A stretch of 64,000 nt of DNA from Ariolimax columbianus. Lineage: Eukaryota > Mollusca > Gastropoda > Stylommatophora > Arionidae. The stretch is taken from the NCBI GenBank assembly GCA_036924085.1, contig JAVGWX010000004.1, forward strand, positions 36,337,293 to 36,401,292, written 5' to 3'. The position numbers were made by a program, and so were the translations under genes. The notes under the pieces were generated by a model. The model did not search any database and was not told where the DNA came from. It worked only from the letters and a program-made list of their open reading frames with translations. The first letter of the stretch is position 1; every line of letters starts with the position of its first letter. This document shows, piece after piece, positions 54,813-64,000 of this stretch.

Positions 54813-55364
54813 TTTCTTGTTAATTAGAAATATTATTTAAAATTTTTGATTAGTCAATAAAGAGATCGGACAATATTGAAATGGAAGCCAGGTCAAGCAG
54901 CCACTTTTTGAATAAAGTGCAGAGTTCATTAGACTTGGTCTTCAAGCTTAATTGGCACTTTTCAAGTCCTCACTTTCAAGTCAAGTCACAAGTCGTTTTA
55001 GACAATAGTCAAGTTTTAATTCTTCAGAAATGATGTCAAAGCAAGTCTCTCTTAGTCTCAAGTCAAGTTCCAAATCTCGAGTCCTAGGTATTTAAGGGCG
55101 CAACAGTGAAAGCGAGTCGGATTCAGTACATACTCAATAATTAATAAAATAATAAATCTGTGTGTCTGCTTTCTTAATCAATTAATTGTTTACTTACACG
55201 CCATGTCTTTAGCCTATTTTGGTAAAAACCAATTGCCTTACTTGTGTTGTTAAGCTCAGCTTCCTTAATGCTGTGGCTCTTGTTGACTATCCGCAAACCA
55301 AATGGTCGTTGAGCTTTTTTCTCTGTTTTAATATATTTATCATCCCAATTTGTGGGATTTCGTG

Positions 55365-55622
55365 GTGAAGTAGTTTAGACGTCGGTCTCGTGATGATGTG
55401 GTGTGGGTTCGACTCCGGACTCCGCCGTCTTTTTCCGCGGATGCTTGATGCGGAGTCCCCTGCATCTCGAAGTCTCCCCCTAGTCGACTTGTCCCTGGGG
55501 TCGGGCAGCTCGAGACGGGAGAGTGAGGATAAAAAGTAGCACAGTTAATCCTCACTACAAATAGCGCTAGCAAAATAAATTATGCCATCAGGGTCTACGA
55601 TGGACGGCGGCCTTTGCTTTTT
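55365..55622 (+). mobile_element. tRNA-derived SINE (same family as 14930-15192)
   Basis: Head TCGTGGTGAAGTAGTTTAGA with box B GGTTCGACTCCGGACTCCGC, then a conserved body with CTTGTCCCTGGGGTCGGG, GAGGATAAAAAGTAGCACAG and GATGGACGGCGGCCTTTG, ending in a T-rich stretch. Confidence 0.88.
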
Positions 55623-55984
55623 TTTAGCATCAATTTAATGTGCAAAAAACTTCATCAAGGACTGCCAGGAAAAGTTTGGGAGAGACTGTCGTACACCCCG
55701 ACGCAGTTAATTGGCCGGTAGAAAAGGGTAATAATGGTAAAGCAACTGTCGTTTGTATTTTCTATTAGCTGCGCACATTGCTCCTCAATGCCTTGATTTC
55801 GTATGGCACTTGATTACTGCGGCCACTTCAACGCTTTTTCATAGTCCAAGAACATTAGGCATGGGGCATATGCACTTCCCTTGCCCTCTCCATTAAAAAT
55901 AGGAGGGGAAATACGACTTGGAACTGAACGTCAAAAACGTGACTTGGGCCAAGAAATTACGAACCCCCACGAAATGCATCAAAA

Positions 55985-56512
55985 TATCTCACGATAGATA
56001 ACGACGTAGTGTTTCAGCTTCAACCGCATCAAGACCGGACGTCAACAGATGAAAAACAACGAAGAAAGAGCTCACACATTGAACATACTGGTCATTCCAG
56101 CGATAGCATATGACTGCTACGTGTTGGACCTACGAAACATTGACAAGGCCTGGCTCCACGCTCCTCAACGAGTGATAAGCGCAGATAACTGTCACTTTCA
56201 CTACGGGATCACGTCCGCATGACTGCCGGCAGGAGTCAAACATGCTTCAATGACATACATACGGTGTTGCTAAGAAAACGAAGGTGGTACGCTTGCCTGA
56301 CAATAGATTGGCGCGTAAAGTGAAGTCATAGTCGTCCTACACGTATAACTGTCGCCCCGGACGTCCACCAATGAGATGAAGAGATGGCCTGTGACGAGGT
56401 GGTACGCTTGCCTGACAATAGATTGGCGCGCAAAGTGAAGTCATAGTCGTCCTACACGTATAACTGTCGCCCCGGACGTCCACCAATGAGATGGAGAGAT
56501 GACCTGTGACAA
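55985..56512 (+). pseudogene. LINE C-terminal remnant with a 115-bp tandem duplication
   Basis: Decayed coding with HTLNILVIPAIAYDCYV-like sequence near 56070-56125 and, twice, VVRLPDNRLARKV then CRPGRPPMR-RDDL. The two copies of a 115-bp unit are 56283-56397 and 56398-56512 with only a few differences, so the duplication is later than the LINE insertion. Confidence 0.75.
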
Positions 56513-57240
56513 TTCCTTCGTCCGCATTGTACTTAATGGTAAAAGACATGAATTTAGACTACATTTCGCTACCTGACATAGGGCATATGATGTGCCTGAA
56601 TGAACAGCAGGATTACAGTATGACAGTTTATGCCACGTGGACTTGCAGGTTGCCCTTTATTGTCCAAGTCGTAAGTCGAGTCAAGTCGTTGAAAGGGAAT
56701 ACTCTAGTTGAGTCTCATGTGAATACTCGTACACCAGTGTGTTATAGGTTTCATTGTCGCTGCACTGTTTCCCTAAATTCAGACCAGAGGAAAGTACCAA
56801 TTTAATGTGAAAACTGGTGCGTGTGACGACCAAGTAATAACTAACTAAAACTGAGGTTTATAAGTAAGAAACAGCGCAAGTCGCTTCAATACACATTTTC
56901 CATAACAGGATATGGCGTCATGTTCTCTGTGTCATTTATGTTAGCTCTTCGTGCACGCGAGTTTATGTTGCAAAAAAGGTGACTGTGTGGCTGTAACAGC
57001 AGGTTTTGGTTATGTGGTTAGCGGAACGGCCTAGATGGTGCCTGACAGGCTGCTGGTCTACCTTGCTATAATTTACGCTCCACCTCCACCAGTCTCAAAA
57101 ATAGGCGATCGTATATTCCAGGGGCTAACAGATGCTGAGATTGACCTGGCAAGTCACTAGTGGATTTTCACCTGCCAAAAATATATGAAATAAAGGAGGT
57201 CGCACCTCCCAACGACGTCTAACGACATAAGTGGACTGAA
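56513..57240. other. Region without recognised genes
   Basis: A 99-codon frame at 56506-56805 begins within the duplicated LINE remnant and shows no recognisable domain. A tRNA-like stretch near 57010-57065 is not convincing. Confidence 0.35.
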
Positions 57241-57243
57241 GAT

Positions 57244-57384
<141 letters not shown>

Positions 57385-57499
57385 TCTTCATATATGTTTA
57401 TTTTAGCGCTGCTAATACTGACGCGGCGTCAGTGAGCAATACTATGTTTTCTTGGTGGATATCTTTATCTTGAATTACAAGCTCAGCTCACTAATCAGA

Positions 57500-57805
57500 C
57501 AATGTTAGCCAGGGTCTGGAGAAATATACTGGCCAAGACCCTCACCTGACCTCTTCGTTGGTCGTCCTGGAAACGGGCTGTTGTCGAGAAAAAAACTCTG
57601 GCTAACAAGGTAAGGTTTGACGTATTCCCCGTAGTAGTGAGCGACATGCAGAGGAAGTCAAGCATAGCAAAACCGCATGGAGGTTCCCGGTTCACCTTCA
57701 TCAGCACGCTCGTGATGTAAGGAAAGCTACTGCAACCCGCCACTTAACATCCTTTTCAGGACGCCCAACAGAGTAACCTACTCATTGTGGGCATTCACAA
57801 ACAAC
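57500..57805 (+). mobile_element. Family C element
   Basis: Plus-strand copy with CAGGGTCTGGAGAAATATAC, CCCCGTAGTAGTGAGCGACA, GCTACTGCAACCCGCCACTT, ACTCATTGTGGGCATTCAC and a short AAC tail. Confidence 0.85.
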
Positions 57806-58490
57806 AAGCTCAGCTGCGGTCTTCAGTGCCCCTGCAGGGAAGTTATTGGAGAATGTTCCCTAATCGAGTGTTTTCCTTCTCCATTCCTTAGTCTGTAATA
57901 GACCCCTCCACCTCCATTGAACGTGGCTTTGTTAGATGATCCATCTGTATATACGTGTATCCATGTTTCAGGATTCGAACTATCTTATGGATAGAATTAT
58001 TGTGTAAGTACGCGGATTTTCGTGACATCAACACAGGGCACACGCTAAAGTGCTATTTGTTTATAATGTGTCGGCAACCCGACAAACGGAGAGTATTACC
58101 CAAAAGAATTATGCATCACTGAAGTCAATGCAAGCAGATCGTGTAGGAGAGTGGTATAGCGGTAGAGCAATTGCTTCTCGCGTCAAAGTTACCGAGATCA
58201 ATAGCCGTTTATCGGCACAATCCGGTCGGCTCATCTGTAAATGCGGTAACTGATTGACAGTTAGCTAATGAAAGGAGGCGCAGAAGGAAGGAAACCGCTC
58301 ACTCCCATTTCATAAAAAGCCAAGGCCTAGTAGAATGAAGAGTCTAACACTTCATCCTAGACGGCAGTGTCTGCTAGGGAACTACCTTTCTTTTGACCTT
58401 CATTTCATTACAAGCATGTTACGTTAGTTTCCATTAGTTATCTTTTGCTTGTACATTAGTGCTTTTACTTTCTACGATGTGAGGGTATGG
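57806..58490. other. Spacer with a weak tRNA-like motif
   Basis: GTATAGCGGTAGAGCAATTG at 58153-58172 resembles a tRNA box A, but the expected box B is degraded (ACCGAGATCAATAGCC). It could be a decayed SINE. Confidence 0.35.
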
Positions 58491-58496
58491 GTGGGC

Positions 58497-58566
58497 GTGC
58501 GCGCGCGCGTGGCGTGAGTGCGTGTGTCTGTGTGTCTATCTGTGTATGTGTGTGTGTCTGTCTGTG

Positions 58567-58602
<36 letters not shown>

Positions 58603-58605
58603 TCC
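58497..58605. repeat. GC/GT/TC simple repeats
   Basis: GCGCGC, TGTG and CTCTCT tracts in series. Confidence 0.9.
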
Positions 58606-58901
58606 CCCTGAAAGTTGACACAACCTATGTTATATTTCACGTCTACGTTCTAGTCGTTGTGTTAACACACTTTTCCCCAAAACGCAATACCCCATATTGT
58701 TGTAGATTAACGTTCCAAGTATTTACTCAAAAATGTTTACTTGTCAAGGAAAAATATAATTTAAACCAAAATACTTTATTACGACCATTTACTGATTTTT
58801 ATACAGCATAAACACTTACTGCGATCTCCATATTTTCATTGGCATGTTTTTTTTTAACTACAAGAATCAACTTGTCATTTTTAAATCACACGCCATTTAA
58901 A

Positions 58902-58968
58902 ATGTGTGTGTGTGTGTGCGTGTGTGTGTGTGTGCGTGCGTGCGTGCGTGTGTGTGTATATATATATA

Positions 58969-59052
<84 letters not shown>
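58902..59052. repeat. (TG)n-(TA)n compound microsatellite
   Basis: About 25 TG/CG units followed by about 46 TA units with one TT slip near 58974. One of two TA tracts longer than 70 bp in the window. Confidence 0.95.
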
Positions 59053-59056
<4 letters not shown>

Positions 59057-59559
59057 CCGTCAGACCATGGATTTTCTGGGAATTCACATTAGTCGACGAC
59101 TTACACTTGTGTTCACGAAAACGTGTTATTGTTTTCCATTTTAACTGGTTAATTCGTTCGTTTTGTGTGTTTCGGTTATCCTGGAATGGATATCGGCTAT
59201 ATGAATAGCACTACGCTTAAACATGTGTCATATTTCACGGTCTAGTTCACACGGCTGAACTTCACGAGATCGGCGCCTTGGCCCTAGCTGAAGACAGTGT
59301 CAGCTTTGTTGTATGAGATTTAGACACAACTATAATGAATTGCCACCTGGAGAGAGAGATGGGCTCTGTCAGTTGTTTAGCGGCACAAGACACACAGTTG
59401 TTGTATGGCGGGACCTAGTACTACAAACTGCAATAACGGTGCCTCAACGACCTTCTAGGTTATGGAATTGATTATGATATATAATATCCAACTTGGCCCC
59501 ATGTCAAATTGATTGATATAGCAATAAATTAGACTGACCGCATACTTACTTTACTTACT

Positions 59560-59895
59560 TACTATCCGTGTCGGCAACCTCACAGTCTTCACCAAAAAAC
59601 CAGCCATGGTCAGCGCTCTTTCATTTTCCACCATCAGGTCCTCGACTGCACAGGATACCTGCATCCTAAGACATATAATCAGATGTTCCTAGTCCTGGAC
59701 GGCCCCACATTTCCAATATTCATTTCCTGCATATCCCCCACTTTTTCAGGTTAAACCCACATCTAGAAACACCTGTTCTTAACCTGTTCAGAGATCTTCC
59801 ACGTAGTATACGGCAAATCATGTCCTGGTGCAGATTCTTCTTTAATCTCCATCCAATCTTCACCGCTCTTTTTGCGCCACTTTTCTATGTAGTGA
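59560..59895 (-). pseudogene. LINE C-terminal (zinc-knuckle end) remnant
   Basis: Minus-strand reading: EESAPGHDLPYTTWKISEQV, KNRCF then stop, followed in shifted frames by KKWG-like, CG-AVQD-like (decayed) and VQSRT-type sequence. The order PGHDLPW-TWK...CGA-QDTEHLL-CP is familiar from molluscan LINE C-termini. Only short stretches are intact. Confidence 0.55.
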
Positions 59896-60071
59896 TTCTC
59901 GGGGTTCTGATCTGAGGGCTGTACAATCCGTAGAAAACTGAGAAATAGAGGAATTATTTTAGACATTACTGGAGGCATTAGAAAAAGCAGAAAGAAGAAA
60001 TATCTCGAAAGTTGGCAAAGAAAGAACAATATAGAGAATTGTGGGAGGGTCTTTTGGTTTGAAACACATTA

Positions 60072-60162
60072 TTTTTTTATTTTTTTTATTTGGCGTTCGT
60101 CTTATTTCTCTATTCCCCAAGGCGGGGTGCATTGCACTGCGGTTTTTATTTTGCGCCTGTCA
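60072..60162 (-). mobile_element. SINE 3' fragment (19.9-kb family)
   Basis: GCGTTCGTCTTATTTCTCTA, TTCCCCAAGGCGG and TTTTTATTTTGCGCCTGTC match 19928-19990, with the poly(A) side at the left. The tRNA head is missing; the sequence switches straight into the family B LINE. Confidence 0.85.
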
Positions 60163-60164
60163 AA

Positions 60165-62520
60165 CACAGAAATGAGAGATGCAGGAAAACTGGGTGATTT
60201 ATGCATAGAAAACAACTTCTTAATTGTCAACACCTTATTCAAACAACATCCTAGAGAACGATATACGTGGACCTCCCCTGATGTGACAGCAGAAACTAGA
60301 CAGGTTACATCCTAGTACAAGACAGATAGAGGTCAAATGTGCTGTCAACAAAAACGCTCTCAGGAGCGGACTGCGACACCGATCACGAACTACTGGTTGC
60401 AGATTTCAAGATAGGACTCATATTTGTGGGCAGAGGTACGCAACCAATACGTTTCGATGTAAAAGCGATACGAAGTAAATATATCATGGAAGTACAAAAT
60501 GAGCTTGAGGCGTTGATGGCAACCCAAAAAGAGATGACATTGGACGAATTGACCACACATACGAGATATATTTTAATCTCTGTTGCGCAAAACATGATTC
60601 CCATGGTGAAGCACAATAAACAGTTACATAGAAAAAAACACTGAAGCTCACATGAAATACGAGAAAATTAAAGTAAAATAGACTCAAAAGAACCAGCACA
60701 ACATATAAAAACTGTGCAAGGACAGTCAGAAGAGAATTAAGAAAAGACAAGACATGGTACATAATCAACACCTGTCAAAAGATGGAAAAACTTCAATACC
60801 AAGGCAGGGTAAGAGATGCCTTTAAGGAGATATGAACATTGACAAAAGAGTTCCCGCCAGTACCACATGTCATCAATGATAAAGAGGACAACATAGTAAA
60901 ATAAAACGAAGATATTTTGAAAAGATGGTGGAAGTATGTCGGGAGTAATGCGAATTAGTGTACGAAGACGCATCTGAGCACCCAGTTACAATATCAAATA
61001 AAGAGATCATATATGAAACCACATCGGACGAAGTAAATTCAGCAATCCAAAGCCTAAAAAAAGGAAAGTCACCGGAGTACGATGGCATACCAACGGACAG
61101 AACGGAAGGCTAGTACTCGCGTTTATCATGGACTGTGCAAGAGGATCTGGCACAGCACAGAGTGGTCAAAAGCATGGAAGAGATCACTCTATATTCTTCT
61201 CCCAAAGAAAGGCAACCTAAAGCTGTGCCCAAACTACTGCGCTAAAAAGCCACGGTAGCAAGATACTTTATGTGGATTATATTTAGGAGGATAGAAAAAC
61301 AAATTGAATGCAAAATCCATGAAGAGAAAGCGGGCTTCAGAAAACACAGTGGGACCAGAGATCACATTTTTAAAATGAGGAACAACTATGAAAAATGTAG
61401 ACAGTATAACGCAGATGTGTATGAATGCTTTATTGATTTCAATAAAACCTTCAATTGCGTACAACATAAGAAATTATGGGAAATCATGATAGATATGCGA
61501 TTTCCAGTACATTTAATCCATCCAATCAAATCTTTATATCAGGAACAACAAGCTGCTGTCGTAGTATTGGGTGAAACATTAGATTTTGGTTTTGGGTATA
61601 AATTAGAGAAAGGCAGTGATGTCTCCCCACACCTATTTATATTTAACATTCATGCAGGATGCATAATAGGGGACGTTAGACAGGATGAGAATATCGAGAG
61701 TTTCGATCCTTTTACAATCGGGGAATACACGATCTCAAAGCTAAGATACGGAGATGAAACATTGAAAATGTCAAACAGTGTAGATGGGTTAGAGCAGCTA
61801 ATTGCAGCCGTAAACAGATGCAGTGAAGATCAAAACTTCTTGGTAAACATAACAAAACAAAGATAATGACCACTGGCAAAAAAAGAAGTCAATATAAATT
61901 CAAAATCGGGGGTATAGAAATAGAATATGTCACCTACTTCGAGTACTTTGGCTCCAGTGGTGAGAACAATGGCGAGCGTTCCAACGGAACCAGATGGAGA
62001 TTGGCAATGCCAATACAGAAGCTACACAACCTGAGGAAACTTGTCAGAATACTAGCAAATAAACAATATTGAAAATTTTGAGAACCTGTGTTTTTTCCGT
62101 GGCAGCATACGCTGCGAAACATGGACAGTTACCCAAACCTCAAGCAAGAGAATCAGGTCCTTCGAGTTCAAATGTTATAGAAAGGTCCTCAGAATACCAT
62201 GGACAGAAAAAAAGAAAAATGTAGACATTCGACAAGAGTTAAGTATAGAGGAGAACTGGTTTATAAATTCTTTCATGAACAGAAAATTGAAATAATTTGG
62301 CCACATAAAAAGACACAACAGTCATGAGAGAACGGTAATGGAAGGTATGGTGCCGGACAAGATATGCATAAGCAGACCCAGAAGGCGATGGCACCAAGAT
62401 GTCAAGGAATGCTTTGGCATAACTCTGGAGCAGGTTGAAAATTTGGCAAATGATTGAGTTTCTTTCAGACGGGCTGTGATACGATCGGCGTTCTGCAAGG
62501 TACATTCTACATGATGATGA
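60165..62520 (+). mobile_element. Family B LINE, longest copy, inactive
   Basis: Begins within the APE endonuclease (ENNFLIVNTLFKQHPRERYT, then GADCDTDHELLVADFKIGL at about 60363-60419). It continues through a linker to the RT (61270-61866) and ends with the B C-terminus (DIRQELSIEENWFINSFMNR, HQDVKECFGITLEQVENLAN) and stop near 62455. The 3' end is CATGATGATGATCGG. The 5' part of the endonuclease is missing and multiple frameshifts are present. Its domains would nick DNA and prime reverse transcription in an active copy. Confidence 0.85.
61270..61866 (+). pseudogene. Family B reverse-transcriptase domain
   Basis: A 198-codon frame: EEKAGFRKHSGTRDHIFKMR, CFIDFNKTFNCVQHKKLWEI (first catalytic motif FID-KTFN, where KAFD is usual), MIDMRFPVHLIHPIKSLYQE, SDVSPHLFIFNIH, EYTISKLRYGDETLKMS and EQLIAAVNRCSEDQNFLVNI. 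The YADD-type box is changed to YGDE, so one of the paired catalytic aspartates is lost. Confidence 0.85.
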
Positions 62521-63060
62521 TCGGATACTTACAGGTGGCCTAAAGCCCACTCAAGCTGAACAAATATTCCCCCAAATTGGTTTAGCATCACATGAGACAC
62601 GACGAATTGTCGCATCAGAAATTGAAAGAGAGAAATAGGCAAACGTTCCAAGGCACCATAAGTTTGGACGGCAGGTGTAGTAGACAAGACTGAAATCTAG
62701 ACACAGTTTCTAACAATCCACACTTTGGACGGCAGGTGCAGTGGACAGGACTGAAATCTAGACAAAGTTTCTTTTAATCCACACAGCCCCTACAGGCTAG
62801 TCATGGAAAACGGCGCATTGAAAAATGAAATAAACTGACGCAGGACCCGTTGATCGAACTAAATATACTCAGAACTGATGCATCACGATGCAGGAAGAAC
62901 TTAAAGATATGGGGATACATGGATGACGAGACAAACAACTGTAGAGCAACACAAGACAAATACCACCTGATGATCTGCCCAAACATTTGAAAGGCTTGCA
63001 ATATGGATGACACGTTGAAGGAGAATTACGAGATAATCTACATGGATAAGCGTAGAAAAC
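62521..63060. other. Spacer with a short tandem repeat
   Basis: Two copies of a unit with TTTGGACGGCAGGTG, AGGACTGAAATCTAGACA and TTTCT (about 62662 and 62727, 65 bp apart). No gene is seen. Confidence 0.6.
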
Positions 63061-63074
63061 ATGTCTGAAGTAGT

Positions 63075-63570
63075 GTCCATCACACAGTAAGTAAAACTCT
63101 AGCATGGTCATTGACCTACTTAGCTTCATGACGTAGCGTCCAGCACACAGTAAATAAGTATCTAATATGGTAATTGACCTACTTAGCTGCAGGACGTAGT
63201 GTCCAGCAAACAGTAAGTAAGTATCTAACATGGTTATTGACCTACTCAGCAACATGACGTAGTGTCCAGCAGACAGTAAGCCAGTATCTAACATGGTCAT
63301 TGACCTACTCAGCTGCAGGACGTAGTGTCCAGCAGACAGTAAGCCAGTATCTAACATGGTCATTGATCTACTCAGCTGCAGGACGTAGTTTCCAGCAGAC
63401 AGTAAGTCAATATCTAACATGGTAATTGACCTACTTAGCTGCATAACGTAGTTTCCAGCACACAGTAAGGAAGTATCTAACATGGTCATTGATCTACTCA
63501 GCTGCAGGACGTAGTGTCCAGCAGACAGTGAGTAAGTATCTAACATGGTCATTGACCCACTCAGCTGCAC
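63075..63570 (-). repeat. 63-bp minisatellite
   Basis: About eight units of 63 bp with CTGCAGGACGTAGTGTCCAG, CAGACAGTAAG, AGTATCTAACATGGTCATTG and ACCTACTCAG. Units differ at several sites, so it is older than the 22-bp array. The 233-codon minus-strand frame (21-residue repeat LQLSRSMTMLDT) results from the unit length. Confidence 0.92.
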
Positions 63571-63674
63571 GACGCTGCACCAACAGATAATATTAATTAT
63601 CCTACACTACAAAAGTACCGAATGGGTTATAAATAATACCCACAATGCAACTTTTCAATCGTGTTGTAAAAAAT

Positions 63675-63918
63675 CTAAACAGGTTCGAGGATGAGGCTAG
63701 CACAATTTGAAACCTCTACATGTTCGAGCATGAGGCTAGCACAATTTGAAACCTTTACAGGTTCGAGCATAAAGCTAGCACAATTTGAAACCTCTACAGG
63801 TTCGAGGATGAAGCTAGCACAATTTGAAACCTTTACAGGTTCGAGCATAAAGCTAGCACAATTTGAAACCTCTACAGGTTCGAGCATAAAGCTAGCACAA
63901 TTTGAAACCTCTACAACA
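63675..63918 (+). repeat. 39-bp minisatellite
   Basis: About six units of 39 bp: GGTTCGAGCATAAAGCTAGC, ACAATTTGAAACCTCTACA. Alternating variants GATGAGG/GATGAAG/CATAAAG and CTCTACA/CTTTACA suggest a 78-bp dimer. Frames stay open on both strands for the usual reason. Confidence 0.92.
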
Positions 63919-63940
63919 AATGATCAGATCTTTGTGTAAA

Positions 63941-63990
63941 GGGGCCAGTTGTAGAGCTTGCATTATGCTCCACTTTGAGCCAAAAGGAGA
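63941..63990 (+). repeat. Possible dispersed repeat shared with the ETS intron
   Basis: GGCCAGTTGTAGAGCTTGCA TTATGCTCCACTT matches GGCCAGTTGTAGTGCTGGCC TTATGCTTCACTT at 5531-5563 with few differences. The window ends here, so its extent is unknown. Confidence 0.5.
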
Positions 63991-64000
63991 CAATCAATAC

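Noticed and set aside
56506..56805. 99-codon frame as a host gene
   Set aside because: It begins inside the duplicated LINE remnant and has no recognisable domain or codon pattern.
62869..63570. 233-codon frame with 21-residue repeats
   Set aside because: Unit length of 63 bp keeps the frame open; no start context, domain or splice evidence, and adjacent frames are open too.

Overview
The window looks like nuclear DNA of an invertebrate animal, most likely a mollusc and possibly a gastropod. The evidence is one spliced host gene with canonical GT/AG introns, AT-rich introns, and a dense load of non-LTR retrotransposons, tRNA-derived SINEs, a mariner fossil, inverted-repeat DNA transposons and many minisatellites. 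There is no sign of bacterial gene organisation. The mollusc assignment is my inference from the style of the repeats and could not be checked.

Region by region. About 2.2-8.5 kb holds the only convincing host gene: an ETS-family transcription factor of the SPDEF/PDEF (fly Ets98B) type on the + strand. It is read as four coding exons joined by three phase-1 introns, with a pointed (PNT) domain and a C-terminal ETS DNA-binding domain. About 8.5-12.2 kb is downstream or 3'UTR-like sequence with a young SINE flanked by a perfect 12-bp target-site duplication. From 12.2 kb on I see only mobile elements, simple repeats and minisatellites. 12.2-23 kb is a nested graveyard with at least five repeat families inserted into each other. 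23-30 kb holds a CR1-like LINE fragment and a nearly complete but dead APE-type LINE. 30-39 kb and 45.7-51.6 kb are dominated by minisatellite arrays with units of 19, 22, 27, 28, 33, 33/39 and 41 bp. 39-45 kb and 48-63 kb hold more LINE, SINE and inverted-repeat element copies. The last kilobase has two further arrays (63 and 39 bp).

Repeat families named here. A is a jockey-like LINE whose RNase H end carries a (GAA)n tail. B is an RT family ending in (ATG)n. C is a short element of about 360 bp ending in (AAC)n. D is a CR1-like LINE with an (AAGTT)n-type tail. E is an APE-endonuclease LINE with a C-terminal zinc finger and an (ATT)n tail. G is a short element of about 340 bp whose tail resembles that of A. 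H is a DNA-transposon-like element with terminal inverted repeats. Several copies have target-site duplications that can be read directly.

No new protein system was found. The long open frames at 33, 37-38, 45.7-47.8 and 63 kb sit on minisatellites whose unit length is a multiple of three, so they are open in several frames on both strands and should not be taken as genes. The observations most worth following are the acceptor-proximal minisatellites in two introns of the ETS gene, the 19-bp array of TGACCTTG motifs with a 171-bp higher-order period, the shared tails suggesting LINE/SINE partnerships, and the nested H element.
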